A stretch of DNA of 64,000 nucleotides from Paenibacillus faecis (GTDB lineage Bacteria > Bacillota > Bacilli > Paenibacillales > Paenibacillaceae): positions 530,489-594,488 of the forward strand of contig NZ_VSDO01000006.1 of NCBI RefSeq assembly GCF_008084145.1, read 5' to 3'. A program made the position numbers and the translations under genes. The notes below the pieces were generated by a model. That model did no database searches and had not been told where the DNA came from. It was given only the letters and a program-made list of their open reading frames with translations. Of this stretch, positions 15,711-24,271 are shown in pieces. Positions within the stretch are counted from its first letter, which is position 1, and each line of letters opens with the position of its first letter.

Positions 15711-16761
15711 TGAATTCCACCGCCCCGGCCACCGCTACCTGATCTTCATTGATCTTATAGTTGCCTTTTTCCCCGTTAATCTTCAATTCCTGGAAATCTT
15801 CCACTTGAGCAATATCCAGCAAAAGACCGAATATTTGATTATAGGAAACGATCGTTGTTTTAAAAGCAATACCGGCTAAAAACTGTTCCAGCATTTGGCT
15901 GAATTGCGTCTTGGTTGCTTCCAAATCCGCTCCGGGTACCAGTTTTATGTTTGCGGACACGTCGATCATGACTTCTTCCGCTCCGAAAACCTCAACATCC
16001 GCCCCCACCGGACGACGTTCATCCACGGCGTCCTGGACTTTTCCGATAATGTCATCGTTCGGCTGCCGCTTATCCTTGGACAAGATCGACAATTTCACGG
16101 TGCCTCCCCCCTTCCAGGTAGGAAAGACTTTTACGTCGCCCACGCCGGAAACCTCCAGCGCCCATTGACGGTAATGCCAAGCGTTTCCGCTCGTCGCCGG
16201 TCTTCGGACCCGATCATAGTATCGGACCAAAAGCGATTCATCGGACTCCGTTTCGGCCCCGTTTTTGAACTCCTCGGAATTCGTTACGGATACAACGCCG
16301 GTCAAATTGCCCAGCATCAGCTTGATTCGTCCGGCATCGACATTTCCCCGCACGCCGCCTACCGCCGCCTGGGCCTTCACGGTAGCGATTCCTTGGTGAA
16401 TAACGCCTTCCTCCGTTGTTACAATTACGACGGGTTCCTCCTCATCGGTGGAAACGGATGTGCCCTTGGGAATGACGGTATTGTCGTCCCCTTTGAACAC
16501 CACTTTCCCTGTCGCTTTCTCGCTGGGCAGCCGTGTGATTCCCATTTCGGCCGCTCTTAAATCCAGGTACCCGGACGGCTGATCAGGCCCCGCAAAACCG
16601 AATTTCAGCACATTTTCCAACGCGATATAGGCATGAGCCAATTCGATGGCCGCGGGCGACAGCAAATCGTAGGTAATGGAGCCCTGTCGCGTATCGATGC
16701 CTTCCGGAGAGGCATTCCGCATCCGATCCAAAATAGCTTCCTTCGTCTGATTTTCAAACAT
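15703..16761 (-). CDS. xkdT: Baseplate J-like protein, XkdT
   Basis: 352 residues, baseplate_J family (gpJ of P2, gp6 of T4). It has the common N-terminus (ILDRMRNASPEGIDTRQGSI), a central beta domain, VRRPATSGNAWHYRQWALEV around 190, and a C-terminal alpha/beta domain. It builds the wedge ring that holds the closed baseplate. Normal length. It starts 2 bases after the xkdS stop. Confidence 0.92.
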   Translation of the reverse strand: MFENQTKEAILDRMRNASPEGIDTRQGSITYDLLSPAAIELAHAYIALENVLKFGFAGPDQPSGYLDLRAAEMGITRLPSEKATGKVVFKGDDNTVIPKGTSVSTDEEEPVVIVTTEEGVIHQGIATVKAQAAVGGVRGNVDAGRIKLMLGNLTGVVSVTNSEEFKNGAETESDESLLVRYYDRVRRPATSGNAWHYRQWALEVSGVGDVKVFPTWKGGGTVKLSILSKDKRQPNDDIIGKVQDAVDERRPVGADVEVFGAEEVMIDVSANIKLVPGADLEATKTQFSQMLEQFLAGIAFKTTIVSYNQIFGLLLDIAQVEDFQELKINGEKGNYKINEDQVAVAGAVEFIV

Positions 16762-16763
16762 GG

Positions 16764-17177
16764 TTAAATGCTCACCTCCTGCTCAATAGCTCCTTCGGCT
16801 GTTATTACCGTAAAGGTAACGAACAGCTTATCGCTTGCCCGCTCGATCCGAAACTGTTCAACAGCCTGAATCCGATCATCCTCCTTAATCGCTTCGGTAA
16901 TCACCCGGGTGATTTCGCTGTGCAGCAATTGCGGAGATATGTCCTGTCCCAGTAAAGTTTCAATTTCACAGCCGTATTGGCTGTTGTAGATTAAATAACG
17001 ATAACGAGCGGTTAGAACCGCCTTCTGAATGGACTGCCGAATCGCCTCTTGGCCGTCTATGAGTCTCTCCTTGATTTGACCCGACTCTAAATCCAGCATA
17101 TAGGTCCGTGAAGGAAGCGGGGCCGGCTTCACTTCCACAAATCGTTCTTCCCTGCTTCGCAGTGGAGACAATGCCAT
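16764..17177 (-). CDS. xkdS: Baseplate protein, XkdS (DUF2634, gp25-like)
   Basis: 137 residues. The core RSIQKAVLTARYRYLIYNSQ plus YGCEIETLLG belongs to DUF2634, the Gram-positive counterpart of T4 gp25, which nucleates sheath assembly at the baseplate. It overlaps xkdR by one base. Confidence 0.9.
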   Translation of the reverse strand: MALSPLRSREERFVEVKPAPLPSRTYMLDLESGQIKERLIDGQEAIRQSIQKAVLTARYRYLIYNSQYGCEIETLLGQDISPQLLHSEITRVITEAIKEDDRIQAVEQFRIERASDKLFVTFTVITAEGAIEQEVSI

Positions 17178-17629
17178 TAATACATCACCACCCGATCCAA
17201 AATGATATAGGTTTGCCCCTCGTTCATACCGACGACGATAACGCGGTCGTCCTTTTTGAGCTCGTCGGTGAATTCCAGCTCGGCTTCTTCCACCTTAAAA
17301 TCAGCCGAGTTCAAGCCAAAGGATAAAAGTGACCACTCCCCTGAACCTTGGGGTAATGTTAACGTATATAGTGAATCTATGGAGGTTGAGGAGATACTAG
17401 CTTTTTTCTTCACATTCAAATTCACCTTCCTCATATGCTTCGTCAGCGACTGAGCCACGATGAGGTCATCCTTCTCCAACTCTACGTTCATATGATCCAC
17501 CTTGATTTTCAGTTGAGGCGGCGCGGAAGTTACCGTGGCCAGTTCAAAAGTAATCTCGGAATTGTACCCGATGGCCCGGATCAGTTGAACCAGCTGACTT
17601 GCTCCCGAGCCTTCAATGCGTTCCATCAC
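17177..17629 (-). CDS. xkdR: Baseplate hub-spike protein, XkdR (DUF2577)
   Basis: 150 residues, DUF2577. The mid-region YNSEITFELATVTSAPPQLKI and the C-terminal strand LKKDDRVIVVGMNEGQTYII form an OB-like spike domain typical of XkdR. It overlaps xkdQ by 4 bases (ATGA). It probably sits at the tail tip below the XkdQ hub. Confidence 0.88.
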   Translation of the reverse strand: MMERIEGSGASQLVQLIRAIGYNSEITFELATVTSAPPQLKIKVDHMNVELEKDDLIVAQSLTKHMRKVNLNVKKKASISSTSIDSLYTLTLPQGSGEWSLLSFGLNSADFKVEEAELEFTDELKKDDRVIVVGMNEGQTYIILDRVVMY

Positions 17630-18639
17630 TTGGCCCCCTTCTGTTCGCTGTATTCCATCTCCGGGATGTCGTCCGTCGCCGACAAAGTCAACGACATCGT
17701 ATGGCTGCCGTTCTCGAACCGGTGTTCATCGGCGGAAATGTAGTATCCCCCGAGAATCCCCGTCACCGCTTCTTTGACATATACGCACGAACCGGACACG
17801 ACATCCGGAATGCCGAGACATTCGATGCGGGCCTGGTCCTCAATGGTAGCCAAATCCTCAAGCAATTGCTTAGCCCGCTGCTCCATCTGGGACTGGGTCA
17901 TATCTTTCTCCGGCTTCTCCACATGCTGCATAATACCGAATCGCCTAATCAGCTCTCCGTCCTTGGCGCTCGCCATAATCGCCTTCTTCTCCACGTCCCC
18001 GCCGATCACTTTGATCTGGGTCCGGGTTTCTTCAATCGATTGCGAATAGGTGGCATCGAGCAGATTTACCCCGTTCTCCAGGACCCACTTTCCTTTCTGC
18101 TCTTTTCGTGCCAGTAACTGCAGTTTGCCTTCCCTGGAGGTAATCCAAAAATACTGCCCGTTCTGCTTCTGAGTTTCAGTCAGCGCCGTGACCATCATCT
18201 CGAACAGGGTTTTTTCACGAAAAACCAGCTTGGGAATCACATAACCCGTATCCTGGATCTCCCCCATCGGGATGGAAAATTCATGGCACAGCCGCTTGAC
18301 GATCGCCGAGGCCGACTGATTGCGAAATATTTTCGTATCCTTGTTTTTGGTCAAATAGATATTCTCGTCGTAGGCTGTTAAAGTCATTTGACCCTTGGAG
18401 TTGATTTGATCCGCAAACAAAACGCCCCGAAACAGTTCCCGCTTCTCATCCAGAATCAAACGCAGCTCCGCGCCTTTTTCGAACATCATGTAAAGATCCC
18501 GAAGGTCCCCCGTATTGGAAACTTCCACTACGAGCTTGCGGGCCGCCTGTTTGATGTCGCCGGACCAGTTAATGGACTTCACGATTGGATCCAAGTATAC
18601 ATTTTGCTTGTCATCCCTATACGTGACGCTCCAGCTCAT
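17626..18639 (-). CDS. xkdQ: Baseplate hub protein, XkdQ/YqbQ (gpD/gp27-like)
   Basis: 337 residues, matching XkdQ/YqbQ, the hub protein related to late control protein gpD. Typical features: VEVSNTGDLRDLYMMFEKGAE near the start, SASAIVKRLCHEFSIPMG around 110-130, and LLEDLATIEDQARIECLG before a C-terminal strand-rich part. It overlaps xkdP by 4 bases. No lysozyme domain is fused. Confidence 0.9.
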   Translation of the reverse strand: MSWSVTYRDDKQNVYLDPIVKSINWSGDIKQAARKLVVEVSNTGDLRDLYMMFEKGAELRLILDEKRELFRGVLFADQINSKGQMTLTAYDENIYLTKNKDTKIFRNQSASAIVKRLCHEFSIPMGEIQDTGYVIPKLVFREKTLFEMMVTALTETQKQNGQYFWITSREGKLQLLARKEQKGKWVLENGVNLLDATYSQSIEETRTQIKVIGGDVEKKAIMASAKDGELIRRFGIMQHVEKPEKDMTQSQMEQRAKQLLEDLATIEDQARIECLGIPDVVSGSCVYVKEAVTGILGGYYISADEHRFENGSHTMSLTLSATDDIPEMEYSEQKGAK

Positions 18640-19298
18640 GATGGGATCACCAGCTTTTGGCCGGGAACAAGCCTATCCGGATTTTTACCGATCACCTTTT
18701 CGTTGGCCGCATAAATTTCTCTCCACCGGTCGCCATTCCCCAGTGTGCGCTGCGCGATTTTCCACAACGTATCTCTGGGCACGACGAAATAAAATGCGGG
18801 TGGTACTTTGGTATCCGGGCGATATTCGCCCGTAATCACCATCGCTTTGCCCGATCCGGACGTCTCTACCTGCCGAAATTCCACCTTTTTGTATTCCTTC
18901 AGTTCCAGTTCATAAAACACGTCGCCCGGATTTCCAGCGCGCTCGCTGTACTGAAAAGAACGAATCGTAACCATCAATTCTTCGATCTTGGTTCCCGTAA
19001 CATTGAAACGGAGCGGCTTCCTGCTGTTCATCCACGTTTCAATCTTCTCTACCGTATCCCACGGTTTCAACAAGTCCTCGTATTCGCAATAGCCGGGATG
19101 GTAATCCCGCGGAAAAAACGCCCCGAAGGAAAACTCCCGCAATACCGCTTCTCCGATGACCGTATACTCGCCAAGCTGGGTAACCTGAACGTCTTCATAG
19201 CCGTATGAGCTTTTTACCGAGATTTGCTCGGGATTGACGGGCAGACGCAGCCGTTCTTTTTCGTCCACGGTCTTCAGCCAAAATTGCAGAGACGCCAT
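18636..19298 (-). CDS. xkdP: LysM-containing tail protein, XkdP
   Basis: 220 residues. The N-terminal part (FWLKTVDEKERLRLPVNPEQ) is the XkdP tail-tip adaptor; the last ~50 residues are one LysM module (VPRDTLWKIAQRTLG ... NPDRLVPGQKLVIP). In contractile tails this gp53-like protein connects hub and wedges and LysM may touch peptidoglycan. ATG and the preceding stop share TAATG, so translation is coupled to the tape measure. Confidence 0.92.
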   Translation of the reverse strand: MASLQFWLKTVDEKERLRLPVNPEQISVKSSYGYEDVQVTQLGEYTVIGEAVLREFSFGAFFPRDYHPGYCEYEDLLKPWDTVEKIETWMNSRKPLRFNVTGTKIEELMVTIRSFQYSERAGNPGDVFYELELKEYKKVEFRQVETSGSGKAMVITGEYRPDTKVPPAFYFVVPRDTLWKIAQRTLGNGDRWREIYAANEKVIGKNPDRLVPGQKLVIPS

Positions 19299-21268
19299 TA
19301 TGCCATCAATCCTCCCGCCGCTTTAATCTCACGGGCCAACGCTCGGGCAATCGCGTCGATATCCGATTCCTGGCGAACGTGAAACGTGTTTCCCGTAATC
19401 GAAATCGGCCCGCCCCCGCCTCCGCCGCTCGAATAGGCCCGGTTCTCGCTCGCCGTCATGACCCGCTCGCCTTTATGCAGCCGGGATATCATCCCGTCAT
19501 ATGGGACATAGTCGAGTCCGTGGTAGTTGCTGGGAGGAGGGCCTCCTGCGGATGTCACCTGGCTTGTGGTTTTCGCGTTCAGATTCACGGAAGCCCCATT
19601 CGTACTGGAGAAGAGGCCTTTAAATTTTTCAAATCCGTTTGTAATGAAGTTTATTGCATCATCCACCATCTTTTTCATATCATCCATGTGGTATTTCACC
19701 AAATAAGCGACGGCTCCAAAAGCGGCCCCTACGGCCAGACATGCAAGAATGAGCGGTGCAAAGGGCGCGGCAAGGGCGATAGCAGCAAGGGCGTTAGCGG
19801 CCAAAGCAGAGACCGTAGCGTAGAGGGCGGGAGCAAAGACGGTAATCAATACCGCGCTTACCCCCAAAAGAACAGCCCCCATAATATCCGCATACTCCAT
19901 AAAAAACTCAAGCGCCCCAACCATCGCTGCCATAAACGGGAGCAGAAGATCACCAAGAGGAGCGAGCGCAATCGTGATCCGGTTCTTCAAAGCTCCAAAT
20001 CGGTCGCTAAATGTTTCAAGCGTCTGCCCCTGACTCAACATTCCCTCCTTGCACTGATTCATGGAGGCGAGAATGCCGTTAAACTCGACCTTTCCGCCCT
20101 TCAATGCCGTTACAAGGTCCCCGCCGACTTTTTGCCCGAAGATCCCCGTAGCATACTCCATGGCTTCCGTAGCCGTCTTGGCCTCCCGAATTTTGGCTGC
20201 AATTTCCGCGAATCCACCGGCCGGAAGCCTCTTGGGATCCTTAAGCGCGTCTGCGATCGGATTCAGCCCGGATTTTTGCCATTTCGCCATAAGAGCCATC
20301 GACTGATTGAAACCGATGCCCATGTCTTTCATCGGCTCGCCAAACTGCCCCATCCGCTTCATCAACTCGACCATATCTACTTTTCCCGCCCGGCTCGCGG
20401 CGAAAAATTGCTCCAACATCACCTCGCCTTGCTTGGCCGCGTAGCCCCATGCAGACATGGCTGTTGTTGCTGATTCCGCAGCTTGGGCGCTATCGCCGCC
20501 GGTTAATCTCGAAGCGTTCAGGAGCATCTTGGTCAAATCCTCCAGATCTTTTCCGGTCATCGAAGTCTCCCGGCTCAAAATCCCCATCGCTTTGCCGACT
20601 TCGCTCAGGCTTTGCGGCACCTGCCCCCCGACGGTTCGAAAAGACTGGGCGAGTTTGACCAGTTCCTGCCTGGAGGCCCCTGAAGCGGCTCTAAGTACGC
20701 CATAAGCATCGCTGTAGGTTTTGGCCGCCTCCATAATTTTGTCTTTAGCCGAATTGAGCAGATTCATGGCACCGCCAATGTCAATGCCACCGTCATCGCC
20801 ACCGCCGCCGTTCTGGGATGCATTTTGTGCCCCCGCGGCCGTCGGATCCGTTTTCTTCCGGAATGGAATCGGATCGGTGGCCCATTTGCCTAAAGGCGCT
20901 CTCAACTTGGTAATGTAGCCGGACAGCGAGCCTTTCCACTTTGTCAATTTGCCGCCAATCACCGTAAGCGCGCTGCCTGCGCTCTGTTTAGCCGAACTCC
21001 AAGCCTTCTTGAACCCGCCGCCGACCACGCTAAGCGCAGAATCCGCAGCCGCCTCCAGCTTGGATAATCCCGTCATCATGCGGCCCATGCCGCTTGTATT
21101 CCACATTTGTTCGCTCGCTCTGGCCATGCTGTTCAGGTCATGGACGGCTTTCATGCGGGTCTGGAGCTCGCCCATCGCTTTGTTGTATCTCTTCAGATTG
21201 TTTAAACTTTTGCTGGTTACATAGTCGTTCGTATTGTTCCTATTGTAATAATTGCTCAGCTTCCTCAC
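19298..21268 (-). CDS. xkdO: Tail tape measure protein (XkdO-like, TP901 family)
   Basis: 656 residues. Residues ~180-440 match the TP901 tape-measure core (SQNGGG linker, LTKMLLNASRLTGGDSAQAAES, GKVDMVELMKRMGQFGEPMK). Hydrophobic segments at about 455-530 could cross the target membrane. A GLDYVPYDGMISRLHKGERV motif near 590 is common in Firmicute tape measures. At ~1.5 angstrom per helical residue the tail would be at most about 98 nm (inference). The start is odd: GTG 21268 is fused to its own AGGAG. CTG 21259 has better spacing, and the next ATG (21175) has no ribosome binding site. Short for PBSX-type tape measures. Confidence 0.88.
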   Translation of the reverse strand: MRKLSNYYNRNNTNDYVTSKSLNNLKRYNKAMGELQTRMKAVHDLNSMARASEQMWNTSGMGRMMTGLSKLEAAADSALSVVGGGFKKAWSSAKQSAGSALTVIGGKLTKWKGSLSGYITKLRAPLGKWATDPIPFRKKTDPTAAGAQNASQNGGGGDDGGIDIGGAMNLLNSAKDKIMEAAKTYSDAYGVLRAASGASRQELVKLAQSFRTVGGQVPQSLSEVGKAMGILSRETSMTGKDLEDLTKMLLNASRLTGGDSAQAAESATTAMSAWGYAAKQGEVMLEQFFAASRAGKVDMVELMKRMGQFGEPMKDMGIGFNQSMALMAKWQKSGLNPIADALKDPKRLPAGGFAEIAAKIREAKTATEAMEYATGIFGQKVGGDLVTALKGGKVEFNGILASMNQCKEGMLSQGQTLETFSDRFGALKNRITIALAPLGDLLLPFMAAMVGALEFFMEYADIMGAVLLGVSAVLITVFAPALYATVSALAANALAAIALAAPFAPLILACLAVGAAFGAVAYLVKYHMDDMKKMVDDAINFITNGFEKFKGLFSSTNGASVNLNAKTTSQVTSAGGPPPSNYHGLDYVPYDGMISRLHKGERVMTASENRAYSSGGGGGGPISITGNTFHVRQESDIDAIARALAREIKAAGGLMA

Positions 21269-21287
21269 CTCCTGACTAAAAGCGACT

Positions 21288-21874
21288 CTACGACTTCATC
21301 CTGCGGGCGGCCCGCTCCTGCTCTTTCCGCGCCTTCTCCTCCTCTTCCAACTGCAGCATCATCGAGGCGTACATAAACCGCTTTACGTTCTCGTCCTTGT
21401 TGTATACCTCATCCGGAGGAATATGATGCCGCTGAAAAATAAGATGCACCAGAAAGGCCTCGCCGCCCGCTTTGATTAGTTTTTTATTTCTTCTTCATCG
21501 CTGTCGAAACCGCTGATTTCAAGAATCTCCGCGGACAGCTTGGCGATTTCGCCGGCCAGCAGCAAGCCGAGAATCGCTTCCGTCGGCGTGCCGTATTTCT
21601 CGATCAGCTCTTTGGCGGACCAATCCGGAATGAGGCAGGCTTTTTGAATAACCAGGGCGCCGAACTGCTCTTCGTCCATCACTTTTTCCCGCTTGCTTCC
21701 TTTGCCCGCATAGTGGGTGCATTGCTCCTGAATTTTGTTGATCGTTTTGCCGTCCAACGCCTGAATTTGAAAATCGACGCCAAGGCGCTTCATCGGAATA
21801 TCCTTGGTCGGTTTGCTGTCGGCGCTCAACAGCGCCTGAAGTACGCTAATTTGTCTGTTATCGGTTACTGCCAT
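21288..21874 (-). CDS. Tail assembly chaperone, -1 frameshift fusion product
   Basis: The zero-frame chaperone ends ATA AAA AAC TAA. This contains the slippery heptamer A AAA AAC (21479-21485). A -1 slip enters a frame that stays open for 63 more codons to a TAG at 21288-21290. It encodes a folded-looking tail (AFLVHLIFQRHHIPPDEVY ... RFMYASMMLQLEEEEKARK) that has no start codon of its own with a ribosome binding site. This is the gpG/gpGT arrangement of tail chaperones, where the fused C-terminus recruits the tube protein. The site and both frames are seen directly; the slip itself is inferred. Confidence 0.75.
21476..21874 (-). CDS. xkdN: Tail assembly chaperone, XkdN
   Basis: About 132 residues in the zero frame, XkdN family (LQALLSADSKPTKDIPMKRL, then KINKIQEQCTHYAGKG-like core, LLAGEIAKLSAEILEISG). 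It coats the tape measure before tube polymerisation. Start choice: ATG 21874 lies 11 bases after GGAG, whereas ATG 21883 lies only 2 bases after it. The gene ends in the slippery AAAAAAC followed at once by TAA. Gap of about 110 bases to the tube gene. Confidence 0.88.
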   Translation of the reverse strand: MAVTDNRQISVLQALLSADSKPTKDIPMKRLGVDFQIQALDGKTINKIQEQCTHYAGKGSKREKVMDEEQFGALVIQKACLIPDWSAKELIEKYGTPTEAILGLLLAGEIAKLSAEILEISGFDSDEEEIKN

Positions 21875-21994
21875 GTGATCCATCGCTCCTTAAAGGTTTT
21901 GGGTTGGGGTTGGTTTTCTTCATGAAACAGAAAAGACATGGAACCCGGACGAAAACGCCTGTGATTTACCGGGTTCATGCCATTTCCGGGAAGA

Positions 21995-22429
21995 TTATTC
22001 GGCCACGAGTTTATCCATCAGTTCATAGCCGGTAAAGTTAAACGGAAGCTCTTCTTCCACGATCGCTCCGACTTCGAAATGCATCAGCGGAATCTTGTCA
22101 AAGGTCACGCCTTTCAAACGTACGCGGTAGGCTCCGTAGGATTCCGGATCCTCCAGCTTCAGGATCAGTTCCGTTGTAAAGACACCCTTCTTGTCGTCCG
22201 CGATCTGGCCGATCAGTTCGACGAACTCCGAAGTCACTTTATATCCCGTCATCGTGCCCGAACCGCTTAAGCCGGTCACTTTATGCGCCGTCCAGCGCGT
22301 GCCGGACCGTTTGATTTCCTCTTTGGTAATTTCCACATTCGCTTCGGCCGACTTGACGTTGGTCAGCCATTTGCCGTCGTAATACACATATCCGTAAGTC
22401 CCATTGATAACGCGGGTTGAATCCAGCAC
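21995..22429 (-). CDS. xkdM: Phage-like tail tube protein, XkdM
   Basis: 144 residues of the XkdM tail tube family (VINGTYGYVYYDGKWLTNVK, EEIKRSGTRWTAHKVTGLSG, FDKIPLMHFEVGAIVEEELP). It polymerises into the rigid inner tube. GTG 22429 follows AGGAGG. It lies 39 bases downstream of the sheath gene, the usual sheath-tube order. Confidence 0.93.
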   Translation of the reverse strand: MLDSTRVINGTYGYVYYDGKWLTNVKSAEANVEITKEEIKRSGTRWTAHKVTGLSGSGTMTGYKVTSEFVELIGQIADDKKGVFTTELILKLEDPESYGAYRVRLKGVTFDKIPLMHFEVGAIVEEELPFNFTGYELMDKLVAE

Positions 22430-22468
22430 TAAAAACCCCTCCTAGTAATGTTAAAATCGTTTATGATC

Positions 22469-23536
22469 TTACACCCGGATCGTCAGGAAGATCCGCTCCA
22501 TGCTGTCGACTTCCGTGAAGGCGATCAGCAGGTAAACCGCGTCTCCTTCGGACTTCAGGTCCGGATCCAGCGTCACGACGATATCGGTCAGCACATTGTT
22601 CAACTGCAGCCGCTCCAGGTAGGCTTTGATCGCGGAGATCAACGCCGCCTGCCCGTCGGCGTTATTGTCCAGCTTGCCGATGTAGGAATCGGCCGCGGCC
22701 TTGGTAATATCCGTGGAGATAGCTTGACGCGCACGCATGGCGCGGATTTTCTTGCCGCTGGTAACGAGCCCTTGTTCCACCTTCACCTTTTCGCCGTCAT
22801 GGACGAGAACGAGGGAACCTTTTTCCAAAGCCGCATTGATTTCCGTCTTTCTCAGACGCTTCGTGACATCGTTGGCGTAAACCGGCGAATATGTGATCGA
22901 TTTATTGATGCCGGTCCCCGCGATCAAACCGGCGACGTAAGGTGCGTAGCGGGCCGAGCTGTAGGTCTTTCCGTCGATTTCCACCCCCGTCACCAGGTTG
23001 ACGACGTAATCGTCTTTGACCAGGCCGCTGCGGGTATTCCCGGCGTCCGGCTTCTGATCCTCTTCCGCGGTTCCGCCGATCACGGTGATGAAATGCTTTC
23101 CTTCATCCTCCCGGTTGCCGGCGCACCACTCTTTGAGGGCCTTCTGCTCCGCGGACGGGATTTCCGAAGGATATACGAACACATTAAATTGACGCGTGCT
23201 GAAGGCATCCCGGATCGCCGTGTAATCTACGGCGGCCTCTTTCCCCTCCGCGGGTGCCGGTGGAGCCGGAACCGTATAGACGAGCACTTCCTTCGCTCCG
23301 CCGAGCAGAATCAGCCGAATCGGATCGATATTCTCTTCTCCGAACCAATCGGCGGCTTCCTTTACTTTTTCCACCGTAAAAAACTTCTTGGCATCCGCCG
23401 CGTTCTTATACTTAAGCAACGGCAACGCTACCGTTCCGCGCGCACCGCCCTTGATCTGCGCCGCCGCGGCCTCTTCAAATCTGATGTACAGCCCCGGACG
23501 TACCGGCAGGCTGGTTGGTTCCCATGATCCACTCAT
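22469..23536 (-). CDS. xkdK: Contractile tail sheath protein, XkdK
   Basis: 355 residues of the XkdK sheath family. The N-terminal strand (PGLYIRFEEAAAAQIKGGARG) and the C-terminal handshake region (LDPDLKSEGDAVYLLIAFTEVDSMERIFLTIRV-like end) are typical. The YVVNLVTGVEIDGKTYSSARYAPYVAGLIAG region is diagnostic. Its presence shows a contractile, myovirus-type tail. ATG overlaps the preceding stop by 4 bases. Confidence 0.94.
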   Translation of the reverse strand: MSGSWEPTSLPVRPGLYIRFEEAAAAQIKGGARGTVALPLLKYKNAADAKKFFTVEKVKEAADWFGEENIDPIRLILLGGAKEVLVYTVPAPPAPAEGKEAAVDYTAIRDAFSTRQFNVFVYPSEIPSAEQKALKEWCAGNREDEGKHFITVIGGTAEEDQKPDAGNTRSGLVKDDYVVNLVTGVEIDGKTYSSARYAPYVAGLIAGTGINKSITYSPVYANDVTKRLRKTEINAALEKGSLVLVHDGEKVKVEQGLVTSGKKIRAMRARQAISTDITKAAADSYIGKLDNNADGQAALISAIKAYLERLQLNNVLTDIVVTLDPDLKSEGDAVYLLIAFTEVDSMERIFLTIRV

Positions 23537-24009
23537 TCGTTCATGCCACCTTTCAAATTTATGGTCGTGCGATACTCCACTTTTTGGATCTTCTCGTACT
23601 GCCGGATCGCCACCGCTTCCCGCGTGTTGATCACCACGGTACCCGTGCCTTTCAGCAGTCCGCCTTCGAGCTTCTCCGGAGAGGTAATCGTAAACGATTC
23701 CGCCCGGAGGGCCCTCGCTTCACCTGTTTTCAGAGCGCCCGCTTCCGTGCGCTCGTTCATCAGGTAGCGGCTCAACGCTTCCAGGCTAAGGATGGCTTCC
23801 TCCGCCTGCTCCGCGTAATAAACGATGGCGTATTGTCTTTCCGCCAACGTATGGCTGCGCGAATCGCTCCGCCGTGTCTCCTGTTTGAGTTCAATCACGA
23901 ATTCCCCTGCCGCAGGAAGGGCAGGACCCTGGAAACGGTGAACCGTCACCTCCGGAAACTTCGCTTGAATCAGTTCCGCCAAACCGCTGACCTCTTCGGC
24001 CATCGACAT
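23533..24009 (-). CDS. Tail terminator family protein (DUF6838, XkdJ-like)
   Basis: 158 residues. FVIELKQETRRSDSRSHTLA and ILSLEALSRYLMNERTEAGAL match the small protein found directly upstream of XkdK-type sheaths, thought to cap the finished tail tube. It is the first gene of the operon; nothing resembling capsid, portal, head-tail adaptor or terminase precedes it. AGGGAG lies 9 bases before ATG 24009. Confidence 0.85.
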   Translation of the reverse strand: MSMAEEVSGLAELIQAKFPEVTVHRFQGPALPAAGEFVIELKQETRRSDSRSHTLAERQYAIVYYAEQAEEAILSLEALSRYLMNERTEAGALKTGEARALRAESFTITSPEKLEGGLLKGTGTVVINTREAVAIRQYEKIQKVEYRTTINLKGGMNE

Positions 24010-24143
24010 GCTCCATCACTCCCTTCGGTCGACCGACAAACCGTCCATACCGAAACACAGGCCGCTAAAAGTATTAAATCCCCCGCTTCCGTTTTCATAT
24101 TTCCAACCGGTTCGTTCCGGCCACATTTCGGATTATAGAGGAG

Positions 24144-24228
24144 GCCCAAAACAGCGAACAGGATGAACTTTCTTCACCCGGGGTGAAGCCAATTCATCCT
24201 ACCTTTGGGCTTTAAACCTTGATATACT
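24144..24228. promoter_or_regulatory. Nested palindrome and promoter between tail operon and response regulator
   Basis: A symmetric 41-bp dyad lies at 24160-24200: AGGATGAA, 4 bases, CTTCACCC, G, GGGTGAAG, 4 bases, TTCATCCT. An outer pair GCCCAAA (24144-24150) and TTTGGGC (24204-24210) encloses it. A -10 box TATACT (24223-24228) for the regulator gene follows, with its -35 region inside the right arm. A protein bound to the dyad would govern the regulator and possibly the divergent tail operon. No clear tail-operon promoter was recognised. Confidence 0.65.
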
Positions 24229-24271
24229 AGGGCTAAATGTAACCTTTTCCAGGTGTAGAGGAGCTATGGTG

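Noticed and set aside
13046..24009. Extracellular contractile injection system (PVC/Afp type)
   Set aside because: The AAA+ ATPase, toxin payload and eCIS-type multiple sheath genes are missing; gene content and order are those of PBSX (XkdJ to XkdU).
13046..24009. Complete prophage
   Set aside because: No integrase, repressor, terminase, portal, capsid or attachment sites were found.
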